From contig CAJKVH010000007.1 in the NCBI GenBank assembly GCA_905203305.1, positions 4,781-68,780 on the forward strand: 64,000 nucleotides of DNA. Direction: 5' to 3'. The DNA is from an uncultured Eubacteriales bacterium (GTDB lineage Bacteria; Bacillota; Clostridia; TANB77; CAG-508). Of the stretch, positions 35,733 through 43,704 are shown one piece after another. The position numbers were made by a program, and so were the translations under genes. Every line of letters begins with the position of its first letter. The stretch's first letter is position 1. The notes under the pieces are model-generated. The model did not search any database and was not told the DNA's origin. It was given only the letters and a program-made list of their open reading frames with translations.

Positions 35733-37502
35733 ATGATTGCAATCAATTTGAAAAATAAAAAAAAGATGAGAAATTCCTTATTTGTAGCTTTTTTAGTACT
35801 TTTTATGTTACTTTTAAGAATTGGCTATATAGAATTTTTCAAAGGAAAAGAACTTCAAGTTCTTGCGTATGATCAGTTAGTGCAAAAAAGAAGTGTCAAT
35901 CCTAAAAGAGGAACGATTTATGATTCAAGTGGGAAGTATGTTTTGGCAGTAAGTAGTACTGCGTATACAGTAAGTGTAAATCCTACAAATATTCCTAGCG
36001 AAAAAAAAGAAATTATCGTCAAAAAATTATCAGATTTGTTTCAATTAGACTATGATACGGTTTTTAAGAAAATTAGTAAAAGAAGTTCTATTGAGACAAT
36101 TGTTAGAAAGATTGAGAAAGATAAGGCAGATGAATTAAGGACATGGCTTTTAGATAATAATATAGATACAGGTATTAACATTGATGAAGATAGTAAAAGA
36201 TATTATCCTTATGCAAATTTAGCTTCACAGGTTATTGGATTTTGTGGAGGAGATAATCAAGGATTAGATGGTGTTGAAGCAAAATATGATGATATTTTAT
36301 CTGGAACTGCAGGGGCTATATCAAGAGAAACTGATGCAACAGGAGAAGAAATCGGAACAGAAGGAGAAGTTTATACATCTGCTATAAATGGGAATGATAT
36401 AGTTTTATCTATTGATATGACAATTCAATCAATTGTTGAAAAATATTTGGAAGAAGCTTGTATTGACAATAGTTGCACAGATGGTGGAAATATTGTAGTT
36501 ATGAATCCAAAAACAGGGGATATTTTGGCTATGGCAACATATCCATCATATAATTTAAATGAACCATATACTATAAATAACGAAGAATTAAAGGCTAATT
36601 GGGATAATATGGATCAAGCTGAAAAGTCAAAAAATTTGCAAGCTATGTGGAGAAATAAAGCAATATCTGATACTTATGAACCAGGATCTGTATTTAAATT
36701 AATAACAGCATCTAGTGCATTAGAAGAAAAAATAACTGATACTGATAATAGTGGAGAATTTACATGCACAGGATCAATTACTATTGCTGGTGCACGTATA
36801 AAATGTTGGAGATATTATAGACCACATGGAAGTGAATCTTTAAGGCAAGGACTTATGAATTCATGCAATCCAGTTTTTATTGGTTTAGGACAAAAAATAG
36901 GAGTTAAAACATATTTTGAATATTTAAATAAATTTGGTTTGCTTTCAAAAACAGGTGTTATGCTTCCAGGTGAGGCAAATAGCATATTTGTAAAAGAAGA
37001 TAAATGTGGACCAGTAGAACTTGCAACAATAAGCTTTGGTCAGAGATTTGAAATAACACCAATCCAGTTAGTTACTGCAGTTTCTAGTATTGCAAATGGA
37101 GGAGAACTAGTTACTCCAAGAATTGTAAAGGAAGTTATAAATTCTGAAAATGGAGAAAAGACGGAGTTACCGGTAGAAAAGAAAGGAAGAGTGATTTCAA
37201 AAGAAACATCTGATAAAGTTTTAAGCATGATGGAATCAGTTGTTTCAGAAGGAACAGGTAAAAATGCTAAAGTAGAAGGCTATAGAATAGGAGGAAAAAC
37301 AGGAACATCAGAAGATGGTGTAAATACGGGAAAGTATGTAACATCATTTTGTGGTGTTGCACCAATAGATGACCCTGAAGTTGTAGTACTTGTAACACTA
37401 TATAATCCAACAGGAGAAGGTGGACATCAAGGAGGTGGTGTTGCAGCTCCGGTTGGCGGACAGATTTTTAGCGAGATATTGCCGTATTTACAAAAACAAT
37501 AA
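35733..37502 (+). CDS. Class B penicillin-binding protein (FtsI/SpoVD type)
   Basis: A 589-residue transpeptidase with a single N-terminal membrane helix (LFVAFLVLFMLLLRIGY). A dimerisation domain starts at VNPKRGTIYD. The catalytic domain has PGSVFK (SxxK serine), SCN and KTGTSED. There are no PASTA repeats, so it resembles FtsI more than SpoVD of Bacillus. The ATG at 35733 follows GAAGGAG; an in-frame ATG at 35709 lies inside the repeat and is unlikely. It is the last recognised division gene of the cluster. Confidence 0.93.
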   Translation: MIAINLKNKKKMRNSLFVAFLVLFMLLLRIGYIEFFKGKELQVLAYDQLVQKRSVNPKRGTIYDSSGKYVLAVSSTAYTVSVNPTNIPSEKKEIIVKKLSDLFQLDYDTVFKKISKRSSIETIVRKIEKDKADELRTWLLDNNIDTGINIDEDSKRYYPYANLASQVIGFCGGDNQGLDGVEAKYDDILSGTAGAISRETDATGEEIGTEGEVYTSAINGNDIVLSIDMTIQSIVEKYLEEACIDNSCTDGGNIVVMNPKTGDILAMATYPSYNLNEPYTINNEELKANWDNMDQAEKSKNLQAMWRNKAISDTYEPGSVFKLITASSALEEKITDTDNSGEFTCTGSITIAGARIKCWRYYRPHGSESLRQGLMNSCNPVFIGLGQKIGVKTYFEYLNKFGLLSKTGVMLPGEANSIFVKEDKCGPVELATISFGQRFEITPIQLVTAVSSIANGGELVTPRIVKEVINSENGEKTELPVEKKGRVISKETSDKVLSMMESVVSEGTGKNAKVEGYRIGGKTGTSEDGVNTGKYVTSFCGVAPIDDPEVVVLVTLYNPTGEGGHQGGGVAAPVGGQIFSEILPYLQKQ

Positions 37503-37554
37503 AATGCAATATAATAATAAAAGAAAAAAGATATACGAAAGGAATGTGATCCAA

Positions 37555-39327
37555 ATGAAAAACTATGAAGAACAAGCCAAAAGAGAGTTAGAGGAATTAT
37601 TACAAATAATACCTGTAAAAACAAGAAATCAAGAATTTATAAATGATTTAAATGAAAATATAAAAAATAATGAATATAGTTTGGCATTAGAAAAAATAAA
37701 AAGATTTTTAGACCAAAAAGAAGAAGTAAAAGTTGAAACCAAACCAGAAGAAATAGAAGAATTGGATCCAGATGAAATTGTAAAAGAAACCAAAAAGCAA
37801 AGAGAAGAAAGTTTGTATCCAGACGAACTAAGAAATTTTGCTTTAGAAAAAGATTTTGTTGGAATGCTTTTAAATGACCCAAAACTAATGGCAAAATATT
37901 ACATATTAAATGATGAATGCTATTTTGATAATAAAATATTTTTAGAAATCTATAAAGGAATAGTGTTTACTGAAGGAGAAGCGTATACTCCATATATTGC
38001 AAAAAATGGATATAGTTTTGGAAAAAACAATATTGAAATAAACCAAACAAAAGAAGCCTTAAAATATGAGTATGAATATAGATGTAAAAAGCTTGATATG
38101 GAAAAAATATATGTAGAAATAAAAAAATTATTCATATTAAGAAAAAATTATACATCAATGCCTATAAAGAGTATTCAAGATTCAATAGTAAAAATAACAA
38201 AATACAAGTTATATGATCAAATGTCAGAAGAAGAGGTAAAAAGTGCTGTAAACCAAGTAATGGTAACAGATAAATTTAAACAATCAGTATTAAGTGATGA
38301 TTTAACAAGTTTCTTTGTTCAAGGAAATAATAATTTGACAAATGGATTAGAATTTCCATTCCCAATAATATCAAGTGTTTTTAAGGGAATAAGAAGAGGA
38401 GAAACAATGGCTTTTGCAATGCCATCAAATGCTGGTAAAAGTAGATTTACCATAAATATGGCTGCATACGTTGCATTTGTACATAAGAAAAAAGTATTGG
38501 TTATTTCAAATGAAATGTCAGAAGAAAAAATGAAATTATGTTTAATAACAACTATAATAAACAATGAAGCATATCAAAAATTGCATGGACAAAAAATAAC
38601 CAAAACAGAAGGAGAACTTCTTGAGTTTAAATTTAAACCAGATAACTTAGAAAATGTAAATGTTGATCAAGATGGTTTTGTTTTAAAAGAAAAAGGAGAA
38701 ACACAAGAAGAATTTGTAAAAAGATTAACAAAGATTTCAGAAGAGTTCAGAAAAACTATTGCAGCAATTGATTGGGTGAAAAAACAAACTGAAAATTCAA
38801 TATATTTTGTGAATATAACAAATCATACAAATGATGAACTTCAAAAAATAATAATGAATTATTACTATAAGGAAGAAATTCATTATATGTTTTATGATAC
38901 ATTAAAAACTGATACAGAAAATATAGGAAATGGAGAAGAAATAAAAAAGACAGCCACAATGCTATCAAATTTAGCACAAAACTTTAGCCTTTTCATTGGT
39001 TCAACAATACAATTAAATGAAAATTTAACAACACCAATAAATTTAACAGTTAATGACTTAGCCGTAAGTAAAACTGTAAAAGAAGTTTTAGATACATTAT
39101 GCTTGGTAAAACAAATAAATAATGATCATTTAAAAGACTATGAATATTCAGATCAAGAAGTAGGTTCTAAATATAATAATATAGAAAAATTCGAAGATCC
39201 AGATGTTAGATATTATGCCTGCATAGTTGATAAAAACAGAGCAGGAGCTAAGCCCAAAGTATTATTAAGATTAAATTTGGCATATAACTTCTGGGAAGAA
39301 TTAGGTTATTTAAGATTAAAACAATAA
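37555..39327 (+). CDS. DnaB-like RecA-fold ATPase
   Basis: A 590-residue protein resembling a replicative helicase. An acidic N-terminal region is followed by a DnaB-N-like segment (EKDFVGMLLNDPKLM, near 100-140). The RecA core has Walker A AMPSNAGKSRFT near residue 290, then VISNEMSEEKM (the DnaB H1a-like motif) and a Walker-B-like MFYDTLKTD. It is divergent from housekeeping DnaB and has no DnaC or phage genes beside it. It sits 52 bases after the PBP gene. It may be a chromosomally fixed phage-derived helicase; this is inference. Confidence 0.7.
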   Translation: MKNYEEQAKRELEELLQIIPVKTRNQEFINDLNENIKNNEYSLALEKIKRFLDQKEEVKVETKPEEIEELDPDEIVKETKKQREESLYPDELRNFALEKDFVGMLLNDPKLMAKYYILNDECYFDNKIFLEIYKGIVFTEGEAYTPYIAKNGYSFGKNNIEINQTKEALKYEYEYRCKKLDMEKIYVEIKKLFILRKNYTSMPIKSIQDSIVKITKYKLYDQMSEEEVKSAVNQVMVTDKFKQSVLSDDLTSFFVQGNNNLTNGLEFPFPIISSVFKGIRRGETMAFAMPSNAGKSRFTINMAAYVAFVHKKKVLVISNEMSEEKMKLCLITTIINNEAYQKLHGQKITKTEGELLEFKFKPDNLENVNVDQDGFVLKEKGETQEEFVKRLTKISEEFRKTIAAIDWVKKQTENSIYFVNITNHTNDELQKIIMNYYYKEEIHYMFYDTLKTDTENIGNGEEIKKTATMLSNLAQNFSLFIGSTIQLNENLTTPINLTVNDLAVSKTVKEVLDTLCLVKQINNDHLKDYEYSDQEVGSKYNNIEKFEDPDVRYYACIVDKNRAGAKPKVLLRLNLAYNFWEELGYLRLKQ

Positions 39328-39461
39328 ATCTCCAAAAAAACTCCGTCCCCAAATGGGGACTTTTATTTTTTAAAAAAATTGGAGAGAGGGATAGAAAATC
39401 CCCTAAAAACTCCGTCCCCAAATGGGAAATCCCCGAAAATCTCCGTCCCCAAATGGGAATT
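39327..39461 (+). repeat. Three copies of the dispersed GC-rich repeat
   Basis: Three forward copies (about 39327-39362, 39396-39429 and 39427-39461). The first is degenerate at its 5' side, while the last two abut. They fill the convergent gap between the DnaB-like gene and the 147-residue protein gene. Confidence 0.88.
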
Positions 39462-39904
39462 TATCCTCTACATGGTTTGTTATCTATTTGACATTCACAT
39501 TTTTCTCCTGGCATTCCTTTTAAACATTTTCCTTCGTGATGACCTTTAAAGTCCATGTTGTAATGACGTACATCATTTACCCAAATATCTATTGCATACT
39601 TTTTTCCAGGGCAAAGAGGTCCAAATACAAATTCGCCGTGTTCATCTGTAAATGTATGTGATACTGGAACTCTTTTCTTTCTTCCATCTTTTCCAAAGTC
39701 GATTTCGATTAATTTGACAACAGCATCTTTTATTGGTTCCTTAAAAACATTTTTTATAGTTCCAAATACTACATCTCTAGAGTCTTCTGGTAAAGTTATA
39801 TCTAAATCGAATTGTTTTCCATTTGAAATTAGGCCATTAACATCAAAGCAAGGACAATGATGTGGTGGTCTTGGCATTTCTATATTTATATTTTTGTCAT
39901 CCAT
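39461..39904 (-). CDS. Carboxypeptidase-regulatory-like (Ig-type) domain protein
   Basis: A 147-residue protein without a signal peptide. The N-terminus PRPPHHCPCFDVNG is Cys/His/Pro-rich. The middle is a beta-sandwich of the carboxypeptidase regulatory type: VVFGTIKNVFKEPIKDAVVKL, THEHGEFVFGPL-like DEHGEFVFG and PGKKYAIDIWVND. A Cys/His-rich tail (GKCLKGMPGEKCECQ) follows. Similar small proteins occur in spore-forming Clostridia; a spore-surface or metal-binding role is a guess. A GGAGG Shine-Dalgarno lies upstream. Confidence 0.6.
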   Translation of the reverse strand: MDDKNINIEMPRPPHHCPCFDVNGLISNGKQFDLDITLPEDSRDVVFGTIKNVFKEPIKDAVVKLIEIDFGKDGRKKRVPVSHTFTDEHGEFVFGPLCPGKKYAIDIWVNDVRHYNMDFKGHHEGKCLKGMPGEKCECQIDNKPCRG

Positions 39905-40043
39905 TATTAAAATCCTCCATAAAATTATTAATTACGCAATTAATTGCTTAATATATAGTATGAAAAATGTCTAAAAATGTTAAATAATAAAGTTATAATA
40001 AAAACATGAATTTGTGTAAATACTAATAAAAAGGAGTGTTTTT

Positions 40044-42595
40044 ATGTGGGATAAGGATACAAGTGAAGTAATAAAAATTTTAGACTCTAAAGAAGATGGA
40101 TTAACAAAGAGTCAGGCAGAAAAGAGATTGCAAATAAATGGTAAAAATGAAATACCAAAGGGAAAAAAGAAGACTATATTTAATATATTTTTAAGTCAAT
40201 TTAAAAGTCCAATAATTTTAATATTAATAATTGCTGCAATATTTTCAATAATAATAAATAGTATAGCTGATGCGATATTTATTTTTATAGTGATAGGAAT
40301 AAATGCCGTAATTGGAACTGCCCAAGAATGGAATTCAGAAAGAAGTGCAGAAAAGCTTCAAAATATAATAAAAATAAAAGTAAAGGTTTTAAGAGATGGA
40401 AAAGAAACAGAAATTGAATCAAGTAATGTAGTTGTTCGGAGATATTGTAAAATTAGAATCTGGATGCAAAATACCGGCAGATTTAAGGTTAATAGAAGTG
40501 AAAAACTTAAGAATTGATGAATCAATTTTAACACGGAGAAACGAATCCTAAAAATAAAGGAATAGATAAGATTGAAAAGAAAACAGAACTTGCAGAACGA
40601 AAAAATATGGCTTATGCAGGATGTAGTGTTATAAATGGAAGAGGAAAAGGAATAGTTGTAAATACAGGAAAAAATACAGAGCTTGGAAAAATAGCAGAAA
40701 ATGTATTAAATACAGAGGACACAAAATCACCATTGGTAATGAAAATGGAAAAGTTTTCAAAACAAATAAGTATAGCTTTTATTGTTTTTGCAGCCTTTTT
40801 AGCTATGGTGTTGTATTTAAAAAATTATGAGATAAAAGAAATTTTTTCTGTTGTTGTAGCACTTACAATATCTGCGATTCCAGAAGGATTAACAATTGCA
40901 ATGACAATAGTGTTATCAATTGCATCAACCAAAATGGCAAAAAGAAATGTAATAATCAAAAAATTAAATTCAGTTGAAAGTTTGGGGAGCTGTACTGTAA
41001 TTGCAACAGATAAAACAGGAACTTTAACAGCAAATGAGCAAACTGCAAAAAAAATTATATTGCCAAATAAAAAAGAGGCTTATGTAAGAGGAATCGGATA
41101 TAATGATGTTGGCGAAATTAAATCAGATGATAATATCTCTAAAGAAATTAAAGAAATATGTATGATGGGAGTAATAAACAATGAAGCAACTTTAAAATTT
41201 GAAAACGGAAAATGGACTCATCTAGGAGATGCAATTGATACAGCGTTTTTAGCATTAGGTATGAAAGCAGAAGTAAAAGATACACCAGATGTTAATTATA
41301 AAATTGTGTATGAGCCAGAACTAAAATATTCTGCAGTCTTTTTTGAAGATAAAAATGAAGTATATGTTACAGCAAAGGGAGCACCAGATAAAATAATTGA
41401 ATTTTGTGAATATATGGATATAGATGGAAAAGATGAGAAAATAGATAAAACTATTATTATGGCACAAAATAATAGTTTAGCAAATGAAGGATATAGAGTA
41501 ATTGGCATAGCAAGGCTAAGAAATAGTGTGTTAAATAAAAAACAAGAATATAATGAAAGTGATATAAATAAATTAACATTTTTAGGTTTAATAGGATTTA
41601 TAGATCCTATTAGAGATGGTGTAGAAGATGCGGCAAGAATGTGTAAAAATGCAGGGATAAAAACAATAATGATAACAGGAGATCAAAAAAACACAGCAGA
41701 AGCAATTGGCAAAAAAATAAATATAAGCAAGATTTATTCTAGAGTTACCCCTATGGAAAAATTAGAAATAGTAAATAATTTAAAAGCAGAAGGAGAATTA
41801 GTTGCAGTAACAGGTGATGGTGTAAATGATGTTCCAGCATTAAAGGCTGCAAATATTGGAGTAGCAATGGGAAGCGGAACAGATATTGCAAAAGAAACAG
41901 GAAATATGATAATTACAGATGATAATTTTTCGACTATAGTAAAAGGAGTAGAAGAAGGAAGAAAAGCATATAACAATATTAGAAAAGTAATCTATTTATT
42001 ACTTTCAACAGGGTTTTCGGAAATAATATTATTTGTATTTTCAATTATATTTAATTTACCTATTCCACTTACAGCAATACAATTATTGTGGCTTAACCTA
42101 ATAACAAATGGAATACAAGGAGATGCGCTTGCATTTGAAAAAGATGATGAAAGTGTCTTGAATGAAAAAGTAAAAAAACAAACAATATTTGATAAATTAA
42201 TGATAAAGGAAATAGTTATATCAAGCATTGTAATGGCAGCAATAGAATTTATCTTTTATGTGTATTTATTAAAAATAAGAAAAACAGAAATTATTTTAGC
42301 AAGATCATATTTATTAACACTTATGGTATTTATGGAAAATATACAAATATTTAATTGTAGAAGTGAAAAAAAATCTGTCTTTAAGGTGCCAGGTGAAAAC
42401 AATAGATTTTTAATAATATCAATAATTTTAACATTATGTATTCAAACTTTAATTGTAAGAGTTCCAGAACTTTCAGGATTTTTCGGACTTAGGACAATTG
42501 AAATGACTAAAATTGGAGCTTTATTTTTACTTACAATACCTATAATAATTGTAATGGAAATATTTAAGAAAACAAGAAATGTGAATATTTTGTGA
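40044..42595 (+). CDS. P-type Ca2+-transporting ATPase, with two CGG shifts
   Basis: An 849-residue P-type cation ATPase of the Ca2+ (PMR1/SERCA-like) group. Two in-frame CGG codons interrupt it. Skipping C at 40437 gives VVVGDIVKLESG, the conserved PGDIV-type site; skipping C at 40534 gives ESILTGETNP, the dephosphorylation TGE motif. Both corrections are needed to join the N-terminal part to the rest. It then has CTVIATDKTGTLT with the phosphorylated Asp, GDGVNDVPALK, and six C-terminal helices. The motif IPEGLT in helix 4 supports Ca2+ or Mn2+ transport. Confidence 0.92.
40437..40439 (+). other. CGG +1 shift site 1 in the P-type ATPase
   Basis: GTT CGG AGA in the zero frame; skipping C gives GTT GGA GAT ATT, Val-Gly-Asp-Ile. 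Confidence 0.93.
40534..40536 (+). other. CGG +1 shift site 2 in the P-type ATPase
   Basis: ACA CGG AGA in the already shifted frame; skipping C gives ACA GGA GAA, Thr-Gly-Glu, the catalytic A-domain TGE motif. Confidence 0.93.
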
Positions 42596-42661
42596 AATAC
42601 TTGTCAAAGAAAAAACTTTATGCTAAAATTGAAAAAAAACAAAAAGAAAGAGGAATGAAAA

Positions 42662-42964
42662 ATGGACAAAGATACAAAAATTGAATTATTAAAAATTTTA
42701 GCAATGGTAGTAATTTTAATCCTATTAATTATAGGAATTGTTTGGATGAATAAATCAGACAATGGAACAAATGAAACAACAAACAGTAATGAAGAAGTAA
42801 GCGAAAACATTGTAGAAGAAAACAAAAATGAAAAAGAAAATAACACTACAGCTGAAGAGAATAGCAATGAAGAAAATAATAGTACAGAAGAAAACACAGC
42901 TGAAAATAACGTAGAAGAAAATACTACAGAAAATGTGGAAAATAAATCAGAAGTTACAGAATAA
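42662..42964 (+). CDS. Small membrane-anchored protein with low-complexity acidic tail
   Basis: A 100-residue protein with an N-terminal membrane helix (residues 10-29) and a tail made almost only of Glu, Asn, Thr and Ser, beginning near NKSDNGTNETTN. The tail is probably disordered and outside the cell. AGAGGAATG precedes the start and a strong terminator follows. Not recognisable beyond this. Confidence 0.62.
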   Translation: MDKDTKIELLKILAMVVILILLIIGIVWMNKSDNGTNETTNSNEEVSENIVEENKNEKENNTTAEENSNEENNSTEENTAENNVEENTTENVENKSEVTE

Positions 42965-42973
42965 AAACAATAG

Positions 42974-43007
42974 CTATACGAAATGCAAATTCGTATAGTT
43001 TTTTTTT
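42974..43007 (+). terminator. Rho-independent terminator
   Basis: CTATACGAA and TTCGTATAG form a perfect 9-bp stem with a 7-base loop and a long T run. Confidence 0.93.
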
Positions 43008-43032
43008 ACCAAAAAACATGAACTGTTAACTA

Positions 43033-43044
43033 TACAATATTGTA
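43033..43044. promoter_or_regulatory. Palindrome, candidate operator of the RHH gene
   Basis: TACAATATTGTA is a perfect 12-bp palindrome upstream of a -10-like TATAAT (43057-43062) and of the ribbon-helix-helix gene, so autoregulation is plausible. Confidence 0.4.
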
Positions 43045-43120
43045 CTATTATCTTTAGTATAATTCAAGAAAATTATTTTATATAATTTGAAATATATTAT
43101 TGTATAATAGGAGGTACAAC

Positions 43121-43477
43121 ATGGAACCAATTCAAAGACTATATAAAAGAGATAAAATGATAACAAGAAGTTTACATATAGATGAGGACTTATATAAAAA
43201 GTTACAATATCTTTGTGAAAATGTTTATGAAACATCAGTTAGTAAATTAACAAATATTTGTGTAGAAACATTTTTAATGCATAAAGATCAAATAAAATTT
43301 TATAAAAAGCCATATAAAACAGATTCAATATACAGATCAATATTATTTAGAAAAGAGTTTTATGATGAGTTAATAGCATTAAGAGATGAAACAGGGATAT
43401 CATTTAGCAGATTAGTAAATGGAAGTATAAAAGAATTTATAGATAAATATGATGGAAGAGCATTTAAAGTAAAATAA
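43121..43477 (+). CDS. Tandem ribbon-helix-helix protein
   Basis: A 118-residue protein with two RHH-like units in one chain: ITRSLHIDEDLYKKLQYLCE...SVSKLTNICVETFL, and SILFRKEFYDELIALRDETG...SFSRLVNGSIKEFI. A tandem RHH could form the DNA-binding fold without dimerising. No toxin gene lies next to it. GGAGG precedes the ATG at 43121. A DNA-binding regulator is the best inference; targets are unknown. Confidence 0.6.
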   Translation: MEPIQRLYKRDKMITRSLHIDEDLYKKLQYLCENVYETSVSKLTNICVETFLMHKDQIKFYKKPYKTDSIYRSILFRKEFYDELIALRDETGISFSRLVNGSIKEFIDKYDGRAFKVK

Positions 43478-43517
43478 AATATCTTAGAAATTAATTTCTA
43501 GGATATTTTTATTTTTT
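43478..43517 (+). terminator. Terminator after the RHH gene
   Basis: AAATATCTTAGAAAT pairs with ATTTCTAGGATATTT and is followed by a T-rich run. Confidence 0.82.
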
Positions 43518-43704
43518 ATCAAAAAATATTGTATTTTTCGACAATCTATAATAAAATAAAAAAAACTTTACAAAAGAAGAAGGGGAAGGTAGTATAAAAA
43601 AGGCAATATATGTAGAAAACTTTTTTTAACTAGCATACTAAAAAAGACAAAAAAAGCAAAGGACAAGTAGTAAAATGTTATTAAAAAAAGAAGAGGTGAT
43701 AAAA

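Noticed and set aside
37555..39327. Prophage remnant around the DnaB-like gene
   Set aside because: There are no integrase, capsid, terminase or lysis genes nearby, and the flanks are division and housekeeping genes.
16451..39461. CRISPR array made of the tandem GC-rich repeats
   Set aside because: Copies abut without spacers of regular size, number at most three together, occur inverted, and no cas gene is present.
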